Assembly: GCA_003586115.2 (NCBI GenBank)
Contig: QVOM02000126.1
Span: forward strand, 56,278,943-56,342,942
From: Salvator merianae
Lineage: Eukaryota > Chordata > Lepidosauria > Squamata > Teiidae
Reading direction: 5' to 3'
DNA: 64,000 nucleotides
Shown here: piece by piece, positions 34,772 to 47,359 of the stretch
Layout of the letters: the number at the start of each line of letters is the position of its first letter
How positions within the stretch are numbered: the first letter of the stretch is position 1
The notes under the pieces: generated by a model
What the model was told of the DNA's origin: nothing
The model's input: the letters and a program-made list of their open reading frames with translations, nothing else
Databases searched by the model: none
Position numbers and translations under genes: made by a program

Positions 34772-36674
34772 TAATCATCTCTGCAGGGGCGTGAAAAAAT
34801 CCCTAACTTTTGGCAGTTGTAGTTGAGCAACAGGCATGGTCACAGTCAGGTTTTCATTGCAAGCGTGCCATTGTGCTGTTCATACTATACTTTGGATGAG
34901 AACTCCAGCAATACATTGGTTTGGTTGATCACATGTGGCTTGCATGTGGCATGGTATCATCGGTATCATCCACACCTATGGCACCAGGTGCTCCCAGGAA
35001 GACCCAAACCATGGCAGTCAAACACCCAGGGGGGCTGCCACTATATAGCACTCTGACAAGGGTGCCGAAGGACCTACAAGCATCCTCCACAGCACCCCTG
35101 CAGATGTCTCTACAGGTCACTTTCATCTCCACTGTGTTGACATACGGGGGCAGTGAAAGTAACCTATATGCCTGTTCCGCACAAGCATCATGCTGGCAAA
35201 GGCCCACTTCTGGGGCCTTTTCTGGCATGAGAAGGGCCCTATGTCTTCAGATCATCAGCTCCCCACCCCAGGGGCAGGAGTAAGCATCCTTCCCTTGCAC
35301 GCCCTATGCTGCCCAGATATGGACACAGCCATAGTTTGAAGTAGCACAGTTTATGCATTCAGTGATTGAAATAAAACGTACCATTCTTCCATTCCTGTTG
35401 CTGCAATCTCTGTCTCTGACTTTGGTCAAAGGTCTCATTTCTCATATCAGTAAACAAAAGCTCAAGAACTCCCCCGCCCCTTTGCTTGTATATAATACCC
35501 AAAATAGGAGGAAATAGGCAGTTACGTTAGACTCAACTCTATCTGCCACATAGGAGGAATAGTTATAGGCCTACCTGAAAAGCGGTGGGATATCATCCTG
35601 CTGCACTGTGGTTGCTGGTTTTCATCAAGCCACAAAAGATATCTAAAGGGAAGGCAGATGAATAGAAGAGCTCAAACTTTGCCCATTCTGTGCTTTGCTC
35701 ATTTTGTTACAGGACAGCAGGGAAGGGAGAACTATCAATAAAACTGTCATATAACCGGTGATTCATTTCTCAGGGACTCTCTAGCCTGTGATCTGCATTA
35801 TACTGATGCTACTCGTCTGACCAGATTCATCTGTTTGGCTCATAAATATGCAAATCAGCTCTCTCTATGTATTGCCAAGACATTTTCAATGCATCCATTT
35901 CCAGGATGCTCTAAAAGGATTTCCTCCTGGACTCATGCTTATTAAAAGTCATTTGCATACATTGATAGGACTTAGAGATTGGGGGGGGAGTGATGAAAAA
36001 TAGGTCAGATAACACAGACGTTAGCAAGTTGGAAGATTAAACGATAAGGAAAAAGAGAGGACAGCTCATGGTAGGGGGTGAATGAATAGTGAACGCAGGA
36101 AAAGCTTAGGCCTGCTTGGGCAAGTGCAGGCTTAAAGAAGACTCGCTTCAAGCCAGCAAAAGATATTTCATCAGCAGCAGCAAAAGGAAAACTCAAAGCC
36201 AAGTTGCACCCCTGCTTCTCTGCAGACAGATCGTACATCTTTTGCTGTGACAGGAACAAGCCTAAAGCAGAGAGGCTGCTGTCTTTACAGTAATCACTAT
36301 AGCTACTTCCGCATGGTGTGACTTATCCTGCACCACGCTGGCCTTTGCTCGGTAGCCCATGATAAGGGCTGTCTGCATTCCGCACAGCCCATTCTGACCC
36401 ACCTTCGAAGGATAGGGAGCTTTCATTCCCTGCCTTCAAATTTGCTGTCCAGGGCATTTTCAAATGGCGCTGTGTGTGCCATACCGCTCCCCAAATATGT
36501 GCTGTCCACATGCTGTCCGTGGTCTGCTATACCACCCTAGCTTGCTTGTGGATGGTTTATAAGCAGTTTACCAGAGGAATGGGATGTGTTGTCATTTTTG
36601 GTACTGTATCTTACTTCACAGCCTGGTGCTGTGTGAACATACTGATCTACTGGGGGGCTGTGGCTTCCCAGTAA
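34772..36674. other. No gene recognised; possible regulatory words
   Basis: The stretch 35820-35970 holds ATATGCAAATCAG and GTCATTTGCATAC, two octamer-type POU sites in opposite orientation about 110 bases apart in otherwise unique AT-rich DNA. The rest shows only short remnants of the window's repeat vocabulary (for example 'cctgttccgcacaagcatc' near 35170). Confidence 0.35.
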
Positions 36675-36696
36675 ACTGGTCCACTGTGCAGACAAA

Positions 36697-37305
36697 GGGC
36701 CTTTTCGCACTGTAGCGGTAGACCGTTCTTAAGCGCTCGCTGGAACGGAACTTTCGCACTGCCGCGGGCGCGCGGCTCACCCGATCCAAACCACTCCGTA
36801 CCCGATTCAAACCCAAAGCCGGATAAGGCAAGACAACAAAAAAGATGTCTTCATCCCGACCTGCGCGATGGAGCGAAGATCGGGCATGGTGGTTCCGCAC
36901 TGTTTGCCTCGGCGTCGGGCGTGGCTGGCGCGGCTACGCATGCGCGCTCCGCTGCTTCGCATCCGGGGTGCGAAGTTTTCGTACCCCGCTCTGCTGCTTC
37001 GTAACCCGGTATGAAACTTCATACCCAGGTTAGCCCTTTCAGCTGAGTAACCGAGCTGCCGGTACGAAGCTGGCTTCGTAACCAGCCCTCTGGGTACAAA
37101 GTGGGTGCGAAGGTGCGAAGTGGGTGCGAAGCGGGTGCGAAGCGGGTACGGAACTAGCGGCTACCATTCGCACTGTTCCCTCTGTTGGTCGGCTTCGGGT
37201 CCGTTCCGCTGGCTGGGAGTGCGAATGGCACCGAGCATTCCCCAACCTCTCCGGTTCGAAGCCGACTACTGGGAACGGTCTACCGAGCTCAGTGCGAAAA
37301 GGCCC
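36697..37305. mobile_element. CpG-rich palindromic element
   Basis: The left end is GGGCCTTTTCGCACTG and the right end on the other strand is GGGCCTTTTCGCACTG, followed by matched inner words 'ggtagaccgttc' and 'gaacggtctacc'. The interior is extremely CpG-rich and includes about six tandem units like GGGTGCGAAGC at 37095-37150. Just outside, ACTGGTCCACTGTG (36675-36688) is mirrored by CACACTGGACCAGT (37322-37335) with one mismatch. The insertion therefore sits inside an older inverted repeat, or the element is longer than its sharp ends. No 3-bp duplication was found. Confidence 0.75.
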
Positions 37306-37335
37306 TTCGTGTGCTAAGGACCACACTGGACCAGT

Positions 37336-39151
37336 CTAGCAGCCCAATGTGGATAGGATCTATGAAGATAGCCCCTATAGCTTGTCTTTCCAGTAATTAG
37401 AGCTCAACAAACGTGGAAAAAACAGGAAAGGTCAGAACTTGTGGTTGTTTCAAGCCAGCCAAGGCAAACTCCCCAGCAAATTAAGTGTGTTTGTGAGGAG
37501 GGGGGAATCACCTCCTTAACTTGATTTAGAACTGGCTGAATAATGATGGGCTTTCTTGGTGAGCATTTTATGTGTGTATAAATAAAATCTCCAAAGGCTT
37601 TCTGCTGGATCATAATGCTACCATGTGCACCTTCTTGATATGTCCCCTGACATTGTAGCTTCTGACACTAGCTGCGGTAGAAAACTGCATGGAAAATTCA
37701 ATGAATGTCACCCACTCCCAAAATAAACTGAAACTGGAGAGAGAGATTCAGATCTGGAAGGCATATAGTAACCCAAAAAACATCTGCCAGAAACCATCCA
37801 GAGAATTGACCCACAAAAGACTGATTAGTCTGGCTGTCCTGTCTTGAAGTTCACAGCAACTAAAGAGCCTTTCATTAAGGGAGCAAGATAATCAAGGAAG
37901 AATTGCTGTTTTCCAAACCCTCGGACTTTGTAGTTGAAAGAGTTTCAGGGCATGTCGGCAATCTCACATGAAACAGTTGTTTTGAACATGTGTTTACAGC
38001 GCAATTGTCTTTAAAATTCTTAAGAAAGAGTGTTTCAGCTTGAGTAAGGGACTGCACATTGTAGAGACATTGTGTAACCTTCTACAATTTATTGCAGATG
38101 TACAAATTGTTAAACATTTCAAAACATATTTTTTTCTTACGTATTGGATCATATCTTCTTGCTTTAATGAGTATTCCATTTTTGCTCCATTGTATATAAC
38201 TACAAGTATAAAATACAGAGGTGATCAGCCCACTGTGGCCATTCAATTTCTTCATCTGCCCTGGGTTAGTATGAATTTTGTCAACATCTCTCTCTCTTTT
38301 TCTTTATCAAGACACAAGCTGCATCCAGACAGCAGGAAAAGGGCACTCTGTAAGAGCCCCAGGGGCCTGGTAACCACATATGTGCACCCGCATTGGGCCT
38401 GCAACCAGCCTCAGAGGTAGAAGCCCACTTTGGAGGCACTCCATGTATAAATGACATCAAATGACTCTAAGGGCAGATGTTATGTCCCCACAGCCACCTT
38501 GAAAATAGACAGCAGCAGTAGGGTTGTTTACTGGTGGCAGTTTCTATCCAACACAATTTAGTATCAGACAGAAAGTGGCCAACTGCTGGGGCCATTTCCT
38601 GTCCAGCACTAAACTGGAAGAATGTTCGCTTCTTTCTGCATGGAAACAAGATAATGCAAGGCCTGGGCCTGTTTGGACCCTCTCTTCTGCATACTAAAAT
38701 GGAAGCTAGAGAACCCACCCACTCCCTGGGCTGTTTCATATGCACTGGATTGGAGCAAGGCCCAGTCTACAGGTCTACTGGCATTTCAGGGGCTGCTAGA
38801 TCAGCCCAGGGAGGGATGCAGAAAGGCACATGCCCCCTTGTTCTGGTTTAAGAGGGAGACCCATTTCGGCAGTGTACCAAATTGTACCACCAAAATGCAT
38901 CCCCAGAGGGAACGAGACTAGAAACATCAGCGCATAGCTCTCAGCAAACCCAGAAATGGCACCAGAGATTGCATGATCTCTGGAGGCAGAGCAGGACACT
39001 GTACCAGGACAACCTTTTAAACCAGCGAGGCTTATCCTGGGATTTTGGAGTCATCCCTGCTGCCGGAACGGCTCCACACTGGACTGGAACTGCTGGACCA
39101 CTCCCACAAGGAAAGTGCAGAAAAGGCTTTTGAAGTTGTGGAACATACTTC
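37336..39151. other. No gene recognised; probable eroded elements
   Basis: The stretch 38320-38910 carries MITE-like vocabulary (aagctgcatccagacagcagg near 38320; gggcctgtttgga near 38664; 'ctacaggtctactggc' near 38768, which resembles 52340-52360). No paired ends were identified. The stretch 37620-38280 shows nothing recognisable. Confidence 0.35.
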
Positions 39152-40122
39152 ATGTGACCAGAGCTCCAGAGGGATCTCCTGACATGGGGTGAGTGGACAA
39201 CGAAGTGGCAAATGCACTTCAATCTTAGCAAGTGCAAAGTGATGCACATCGGGACAAAGAACCCCAATTATACCTATAAACTGATGGGGGCCAAACATTC
39301 TGTGACAGATCAGGAAAAGGATCTTGGGGTTCTGGTAGACAGCTCAATGAAGGTGTCAACCCAGTGTGCAGCGGCAGCGAAAAAAGCAAATTCAATGCTA
39401 GGGGTAATAAGGAAGGGAATAGAAAACAAGTCGGCAAGTGTCATTGTGCCTCTTTACAAATCTATGGTGAAGCCACACTTGGAATATTGTGTACAATTCT
39501 GGTCACCTCACCTCAGAAAGGATATTGTGGAACTGGAGAAGGTGCAAAAAAGGTCAACCAGAATGATCAAGGGGCTGGAGCACCTTCCTTACAAGATCAG
39601 GCTGCAACGCCTTGGCCTCTTCAGCCTTGAAAAGCGGCGTTTAAGAGGAGGCCTCACTGAAGTATATAAAATCATGCACGGTATGGATAAGGTGGATAAA
39701 GAGAAGTTTTTCTCTCTCACACACAACACTAGGACCAGGGGGCACTCTCTGAAGCTGATGGGTAGGAGAGTTAGGACTGACAAGGGGAAGTATTTTTTCA
39801 CCCAGAGGGTCGTTGGTCTGTGGAATTTATTACCGGATGAGGTGGTGACAGCCACCAGCCTGGACAGCTTTAAGAAGGGATTGGACAGATTCATAGAGGT
39901 CAGGTGTATCAATGGCTACTAGAATGGATGCCTAGGTACTGCATCCGGGTTGGAAAGACAGGCAGGATGTCTGTAAAACCATTTGCAGAGCAGGTGAAGG
40001 TTTTGCCTTTACGTTCTGCTTGAGAATGCCCAGAAGCAATTGGTGGGCCACTGTGTGAAACAGAATGCTGGACTAGATGGGCCGTGGCCTGATCCAGCAA
40101 GGCTCCTCTTATGTTCTTATGT
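39152..40122 (+). mobile_element. CR1 LINE, 3' third with open ORF2 end, sense
   Basis: 5'-truncated copy starting just upstream of 'gagctccagagggatctcctgacatggggtgagtgg', aligned with 15925. It keeps the end of ORF2 open and finishes 'gatccagcaaggctcctcttatgttcttatg'. It is the least damaged CR1 of this subfamily here and serves as the reference for the broken copies at 14-17, 26, 28, 48 and 53-55 kb. Confidence 0.9.
39212..39922 (+). pseudogene. CR1 ORF2 C-terminal fragment, 236 codons open
   Basis: An uninterrupted frame covering the part of CR1 ORF2 after the reverse transcriptase palm. It contains [87 protein letters not shown] and SFKKGLDRFI. It lacks the endonuclease and the catalytic palm, so it cannot act alone. 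The methionine start is accidental because the frame runs in from the truncation. The long open frame suggests a relatively young insertion. Confidence 0.85.
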
Positions 40123-41460
40123 TTATGACCATGAAGCCAGTTTGTAAAGGGAGGAGTCAAGGGAAGAAACAAGTAGAAATCCTATAATGCAGCAAAGAGT
40201 GACCACTATGTCCAAAAAAGACTCTGATTTCCTTCCTTCCTTTCAGTTATGGAAGGACTGTTATAGGGAAATGTTTTAGAATCAACTTTGGGATATTTAG
40301 GGGATATTCATATAGCAGTTTTGTAGCAGTGTTAAGGATGGTCTTAAACCATTTAAGGTTTTTAAAACAGACTCTTGGGCTGTTTTTGCACTCACCTGGT
40401 TTGGAGTTTTAACTCTTCCGCTACAGTGTGTCCGAGACCAAGCACAACAGATTTGGTCTGCATCATGAGGACATGGATGCCATCTGTCCTGGACCAACAC
40501 TAGCAACAATGCAGATGTGCCACAGCTGTTTCGTTCACACAACTGACTCCTCGCCCAAGGCACTACCCACCCCTGCCAGCAATTGACCCAGGTCCTATCA
40601 GTCATATGTCAAGTCTGGTGCACAAGGTTGGGGCTGAGCAGAAAAGTCTTCAAAGGTAGCATGCCTATCTCCATGTCAGGGTTTCAAAAATGATCTTCGG
40701 AAGCATGCTTAAAGTTTGAGTTTGGGGCTGCAGCATTTTCTTTGTTCTGGATCAGGTGTGGAATCACCAAAAGCTGGACTGGAACAAAACAGTTTGGGAC
40801 AGTTGTAGACCTCTTCAAACAGGTGTGCAGCTAATCTGGAATAGGGAAGCACAGTAGGCAGCTGCTCGGTCCAGTCTTCTGACCAAATGAAGAAATGGCC
40901 TTGGTGTATCTTATGCCCTCAGTCTCCCTTATCCAAATCAGTTGTTAAATAGATAGCTTGGCTGATCCTAACCCATTGCAAACTTGGCAGTCTGACCCAT
41001 CTTGAGAAGGATGAAAATTTTTGAGGCCTACTGCAGAAATACAGTGACAGACCAGTCACAAAATGGATGAATTTGGCATACTAAGTATGTCATAATTAGC
41101 TAACTTTTATGCACACAACCTTCTCCTGAGAGCTTATCCCATTTTAGAAACTGCTTCTACTTTTCCTGTATCAGGTCATCTGCTTCTTTCATCTCATTCC
41201 TCCCTATATTTTATCTTCCTTTGCTCACACTTGGCTTGCTGCTTGACCTATTTTGTTCTCCTTTCTTCCTCTCCAACATCATATGCTACTGTTTCCATCT
41301 CCAACTTGTATCTCTGCTTTGGCATGTGCCTGCACACTGCACACATGGGAAATGCTGCTATGGCTAGTGGTTCAAGGAAAAGACTAGAGCATGAACGGGT
41401 GGATGGGCTATGATGCTGACTGAGGCCCACCTAAAATGATAGAAGAAATAGACATTCTAG
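40123..41460. other. No gene recognised
   Basis: At 40378 'gggctgtttttgcactcacc' resembles a MITE end without a partner. Nothing else recognisable. Confidence 0.35.
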
Positions 41461-42149
41461 TTGTTTTTATTTTTTTTATTAAATATAAAATATTCTTAAA
41501 CATCAAAAACCCTCTAAACACAACAAAAGGTACAACTTATACTTTAAAGACGTAATGGGTGACTTCTGAATGATTGATTGTTTATCTATAACTCTTCAAT
41601 GCCTTTATCTCACATTATCCTTTAAAGCCTGACACTGTTAAGTCCTTTTATGTTACCTGTAGATAATAAAAAACAGTTAACAAAAACTGACATTGATTAA
41701 TCCCTTATTAAGTTAGTCAGTTTGTCCATTTTTACAAAGTGCATCAGTTTCATAATCCAGTCCTCTCACGTTGGAATATTCGGGATCTTCCATTTTTGCA
41801 CATATATTAGTCTGGCAGTTGTAACTATATACTGCAATATAACATTATATTTATCAAATTCCTTACCCATCGACCCAATAAAAAAGTTTCTGGTTTAAAG
41901 TACATCTGTGTCTTTAACATTTTTTCTATTTCAGCACATATTTGTTGTTAGAACGTTTTTATTTTGAGGCATGATCACCACATATGATACTACGTTCCAG
42001 TCTTTTCTCCACATTTCCAATACTTTTTTGACATTTTTTTTATACATTTTAGATAATTTGTGCAGTGGAACATGCCATCTATACATTGTCTTGTAAAGAT
42101 CTCCTTTGGATTGTAACACAGCATAAATTTCAGATCTTTTGACCACAGA

Positions 42150-42221
42150 GCCTGCACTGAGCAGGGGGTTGGACTCGATGACCCTGGAGGTCCCTTCCAA
42201 CTCTATGATTCTATGATTCTA
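42150..42221 (+). mobile_element. CR1 3' tail, ATTCTATG type, inside L1
   Basis: Contains 'cactgagcagggggttggactcgatgaccctggaggtcccttccaactctatgattctatgattct', the classic 3' end of bird/reptile CR1 with its terminal ATTCTATG repeats. About 70 bases, in sense orientation, interrupting antisense L1. Confidence 0.9.
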
Positions 42222-42433
42222 CATTTCCTCCCATTGTTTCATTCATATATTATATTGAAAGTTCTTTGCCCAGTTCACTATACATTCTTTGACTTGTTCT
42301 ATTTCCATTTCAAATTTCAACAATATTTATACAATGCAGAGATCAAACCAATTTCTTGGTTTTCCCATTCTTATGCCCAATTCTGTTTTTCTTTCTGAAA
42401 TGTTACATTCATAGCTGTTGTAAAGCAGTCTAC

Positions 42434-42957
42434 GGCTGGCTCCAGACACTGAACAATATTGCACTAACAGGCAATATTCCAGAGAAAAGCCCTCTGGAAG
42501 TTGGCTAGACAGCACAGGGGCCCGGGCTGTCTGTGTACATTTAATGATGCATACATCTGGATATTTTGCCAGTGCATAATACTTGGAAGTGTGTGATCAT
42601 GATCTTTTCAGCCTCTGCACATGCACAGTGGATATGCACATCTGGGTATTTTGCCAGTGCAAAATACCCAGACATGCACGATGCTACCATATGTATGGTT
42701 GTCTTTTTCAGCTGCTGTATATGCATGGTGGCCACAGCAAAGATGGTAGCTCCATCCAGAAGGTAAGTAATAGCACTATTTTGGAAAAACTCACCATGAG
42801 CATTGGGTTTCCCTGAAGCAGGCCATCACATGTTTGGGGGGGTATATAGCGTAGCTATGGTGGGGTTGTCACAGATATGTGTGGAAATCCCACTATAGTG
42901 GAGCCATAATTGCACTAATTCCATAATTGCACATAATTCCATTGTCTCGAACAGGGC
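42434..42957. mobile_element. Probable inverted-repeat element inside L1
   Basis: Sequence foreign to the surrounding L1, with possible ends GGCTGGCTCCAGACA (left) and GGCCCTGTTCGAGACA (right, opposite strand). It holds the perfect hairpin CTGGGTATTTTGC / GCAAAATACCCAG (42642-42654 and 42659-42671) and a related half near 42552. No target duplication is visible. Confidence 0.5.
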
Positions 42958-43700
42958 CCTGAAACTGTGCATACATAAACCATTGAATATCATATCCCTC
43001 ATTTTGCAATTGATCTCTTGTTTTCAGGGCAAAGTCACCTTTTTGCTGATCCCAATTCAATAGCTGTTCATATGTAAGCCATTCTCCTTATCTTTCCAGT
43101 TGTCTGAAAAGGGCTTAATGAGGAGACACCAAAAGAGGCATTTTCAGGTACAGTCTGTCTTTATATTTTTTCCATACTCTTTTAACACTACATTTCTCAC
43201 TAAGTGATTTTAAATACCACATTAACAACATTCTCATATCACAAATAACCATGGCATCTATATCTTAGATCATGACCTTCCAGCTGCAACAATTTTAAAT
43301 CCTTCTACCACACCCAATCCTTCATCCACAGCAAGCCTCAGAATACAATTTCAAATTTAGTAAGCCCAGACCCCCATTTTCTTTCGCTTCTTGTAATAAT
43401 TTCAGTCATATTCTAGGCTTCTTCCCCTGTCAAACAATCTTTGACATATCCCTTTGCCATTGTTTAAACATCCTATCATTAATTAAAGTTGGTATCATCT
43501 GAAATAGAAACATCATTTTTGATGATATATTCATTTTATTTACAGAAATCCTATCTAGTATTGGCAACTTTAATTTCTCCCACTTTTCCACATTTTGCTT
43601 AATTGCTGACCACATTTTCACATAATTGTTTTGGGAAACAGTTAAATTTTGTATCGGGAGGCAGCCTCTACCTGTCCCTTTTTTTCTTTTTTCGTTAATA

Positions 43701-44750
43701 GCAAATGTGCATCTTTCCTATATTCCATGTTTTTTCTGCCCCACAAAATATAGCTGTCTCCAAAATATGGCCATGTCTATATGTGCCCTGGATCATTTGG
43801 GTACACGGTGCTTACCTACTTTCTTGCCTGCTGCCCAGACGCCCAAGGTACTAAAGCACTTACATATGCTCCAGGCTGCCATTCTTGGCATAGCTGAAGT
43901 TCTGACAGAAAACTCAGCTGACACAATGAGAATGTGGAATTTTCAGCACATACATGCCATGCATTTTTTCCTGGATCTACCAGCATAGGTGTGTATGCTC
44001 CCAGATGATGTGTAGACAGATGGGGACTCTGTTAAGGTCATGCCAGCAAAAATCCACATATACATGGCCTATGATGCATCCTTAAGTTTCCTTCCTAAGA
44101 TTGTCATACTTGCTTTCATACTAGTTAAAACTGACTGCTATCACCTGTAACTCACAGGCATTACTAATGGCTTTATAAAAGGATAAATTCCATCCATATT
44201 CCAGAACATTATAGGCCCTGCTGAGACTGTAGTTCAAATGAGTCTTCTTCTTCTTCCCCCCCCCCCCCAGACAACCTCTGTACAGCTTCATAAGCTAGTG
44301 ACAATGGATAGGCATCATCAGTCACTATTAAAAGTGAAATTAGAACTTAATAAATAATATTAATAAAAGAGTCCTCCCCCATCCACTCCTTTGCCTTGGA
44401 CAGGGTTGCTGAAAAGGGTAGGCAACATGATTTTTTTTTTGTCTTATCTGTGAAAGAGTTATGAGAAGAAATTAGTGAAGCTAGTCTTGATGTGGAAAGG
44501 CAATAAAATCTGGATGTAGTTTCCATCAGATGCCCCTACACTTCATGCAAAATTCCTGAAGCCATCCATGGTCGGAAAGAACTGTGGATAGTATGATCAG
44601 TTGCTGTGGCACAGCAACCGGCTCAGGCTTGCTATTTTAAGTGTATAACCAACATAATAACAAAGTGTAAATGTTCTAGCCGAGTATCTCCAAGAAAGAC
44701 TACATAGCAGAAGGATAAGTGCATTGAATAAGCACACCACTAGCAGAATC
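43701..44750. other. No gene recognised
   Basis: A C-run at about 44258-44269 and a T-run near 44430. No recognisable exon. Confidence 0.4.
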
Positions 44751-44753
44751 TCA

Positions 44754-44933
44754 GGCCCTTTCTGCACTTGGCTTTGTTCTGGATTATATCCAAGAATAGG
44801 GACCTGGTATCTACATGATAGTGCAGATTACAGCAGGCCATGGGTGGGGCCTGCCATAGTTTATACTAGAATTCAGATGGTAGGTCCCTATTCCACAATA
44901 CAATCTGGAATAAGGCCAAGTGCAGAAAGTGCC
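44754..44933. mobile_element. 180-bp MITE with TSD TCA
   Basis: The left end is GGCCCTTTCTGCACTTGG and the right end on the other strand is GGCACTTTCTGCACTTGG. TCA lies on both sides (44751-44753 and 44934-44936). It aligns throughout with 22886-23066, including 'tagggacctg' and its mirror 'caggtccc(ta)'-type arms. It is foldable and non-coding. Confidence 0.85.
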
Positions 44934-44936
44934 TCA

Positions 44937-47355
44937 GTAACTGTAAATCTCCCTGCACCAAAGTGCTCCATCATAACTTTGCCAACCATCGTAAGGTAAT
45001 CACTACTCTCTTAACCAGCACGGCCTTTGTCCTGTGATCTGTCTTCTCTGGAAGGAGCAACTCTTCCACAATTTCAGAAAGATAGCCCCAGACTTAGGCA
45101 AACAGAGCTTACCTACCAGACTTCAGTCTTGGGATAAATCCAGTATCTTTGATCAGCTGTGGAGTCTACCAGAGAAGCTACAAGCAGCCCAATGTTCAGC
45201 ACATGTTGGGTTGTTCAATAGCGCTTGTTGCTATTACATGGTGCTGCAGCATAAAACTTCTCCGATCTCCTGCTTGCTTGCTCCTAACAAATGCAGTCAT
45301 GTAGCATATCATGCAGCTAGCAAGAATCTTTTCTGAAGCTACTACTTTTGCTCCTAACCTCCAGGGTTGGACCAGGATGGGCCATGGCAGAGTAGATGGC
45401 CTTTGCTGTGTGCAGAAGCAGTCTGTGAGGCAGCTATCAATATCCTGTAATCAAACCTGCAGCCATATAACCACATGGAGGTTTCTGGCTGGGTTGCTTT
45501 TGTGCCTGACCCCAAATGACTGACTTCTGGGGCCATTTACAGTGCCTCAAAAGTAGTCCAGGCAGTACCCTCACTTACTGTGAGAGGAGCTCTTCACATG
45601 AGTGAGTTTTTTTGTGGTTGGGAGCCACGAGTGAAGTGCACAGCTCTTGACTAAATAGAAAAACGAAAGGGGGGAGTCCCATGAGAAGTGGTATAATGAC
45701 AAGATGCTTGCTTCCTAGTAGAGAGATTGGTGGGGGGAGAAGTTTTTTATGATGCTGTTGTTAGAGCCCAGGAACTGATGCTGTTATTTCATAAATTTCA
45801 AGCAGTTGTTCTAGCCCAGAGAATGTGTCATTCCTATCCCTCTCTAATTCTTCAGCAAGCTCTCTGCTGAATTTGTGCTGTTTAAAATGAAATAAAATGT
45901 ACATTTGCATGTAGCTATTTCTGTGCAATGCTTTATATATGCTTCTGCGAAACATATTTAATCCAAATTCTTAAAGGAAATGTACTGAAAGCCTGCAGAC
46001 AAAAGAATTCTGAATAATCATGAGATGGAATTTATATACCCTTGGCTTTGCTTTCATTAGAGGCATTTTTTATTTTTTTAGTCTTTGCAACAAGTCACAG
46101 ATGAAATTCACAGGTGTTATGAAATCCAGACTGTAAAGACTGGCTTTGCATGCTGTAGAATTCAATTGATTAGTAATAAAAACCCTTACCCTACTGGGAC
46201 ATGAACCAACTTCAGTTTTTAAAGTTTTATTGCATGATTAAGCTGCATGAAACTTCCTGTGAATAATGACTATCTGTAAAGTGGCATCTTATTTCTAAGA
46301 CTGCATATCTATACCACCATGGGATGACCTTCTCTCACTCCCAAGATGGTGGATTTAAATGTTCCCCTGTCCCGGAGTTGTTTGAGGTTCCTGCTCAGAG
46401 GCAAGGGACCGGGGCAGTGATCCCAGAGCAGTATTTGCCACTCTCACAGTAACTTGTCCCATTGATTCAGCTCACAGTGGCCATTCAGCTGGGGCAATCC
46501 AAATGGAAAAGGTCCATGTGTCTGTGTGGCACAATCATTTAGCATGGAGGGCAGAATATCAGAATATATGCACAGTTGGTGGAAACCCCAATCCGTGGGA
46601 ATGAGGGCAGTGACCATATAACAACCTCCTGTAATAGCCAGGCCATGTCTGAGGTTGTGTTCACATGTGGGGGAGGGAGGGAAGTACCTGAGGATGCTTA
46701 GAGATGGTTGGCAAGTGAAATCATTCACATACCAGTCTGCCCCTCCCCATGAATATTTCTCATGAATATTCTAGGCTAGAAAATGTAGATAAGATAAGAA
46801 CAGAATGCCACATGATTCCATCTCTAAGGTGCTTTTGAGTGCTTTTTCTTTTCTTTTCTTTGTTATATGTGAACACAGCCTGAACCAGCTCCCATTTCCA
46901 GCCAGCTTCTGCCTGCCCTGTGTGCACACAGCATAAATCTTGAAATAATCAATATGTTATGTATTTTTAAAGGAACCAGGACTATGATCCTACACAAATA
47001 TAAGCTGGGAATAAGTCTCGTTTAATTTACTCAGGTTTAGGTTCTGAGTAATCATGCATTGTCAAGCCTCTGGGTTCCAGCTGAATTTTCCCATGGATCT
47101 GTAAGATCTAATTCTGGAACCACTTTTTGAATCCTGCCTGCATCTGTGGAACCTATGAAATTGTATAGTACTGAGAAAGGATAGTTCCCCTGATTTTATT
47201 CAGGGTGTCCTTTCTTCACCACATATTGCTAGGCTAAGGCTAAGGATTCTCTTGGACAGTATGGTTTGGATAGAGAAGGTAAACACAAAATAAGCCAGGG
47301 CTACTACAGCTTTGACAGTGATATAGCAGTGAAAATTTCTGCAGGTGTCTTATAT
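44937..47355. other. No gene recognised; one stretch possibly conserved
   Basis: The stretch 45740-46080 is AT-rich, unlike any repeat in the window, and holds a 64-codon minus-strand frame (45761-45955) without recognisable family. CATGAATATT occurs twice at about 46748-46772. No signals strong enough to call an exon. Confidence 0.35.
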
Positions 47356-47359
47356 TGTT

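Larger units (their letters stand above)
41461..43700 (-). mobile_element. L1 LINE 3' half, antisense, interrupted
   Basis: The left edge is T-rich (complement of a poly-A tail). On the minus strand the frame 43430-43621 reads WEKLKLPILDRISVNKMN and LFQMIPTLI, the palm-to-thumb region of L1 ORF2. Further on come GGLGLLNLKLY-like and EWLTYEQLL words (about 43050-43420) and then LYKTMYRWHVPLHKLSKMYK (about 42040-42100). The copy is split by a CR1 tail (42150-42221) and by a probable MITE (about 42434-42957). Frameshifts are frequent, so it is a dead copy. Its 5' limit is approximate. Confidence 0.8.

Noticed and set aside
36694..37308. 3-bp target duplication for the CpG-rich palindrome
   Set aside because: The adjacent bases are AAA and TTC. 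Apparent AAG/CTT agreement is an inverted, not a direct, match.
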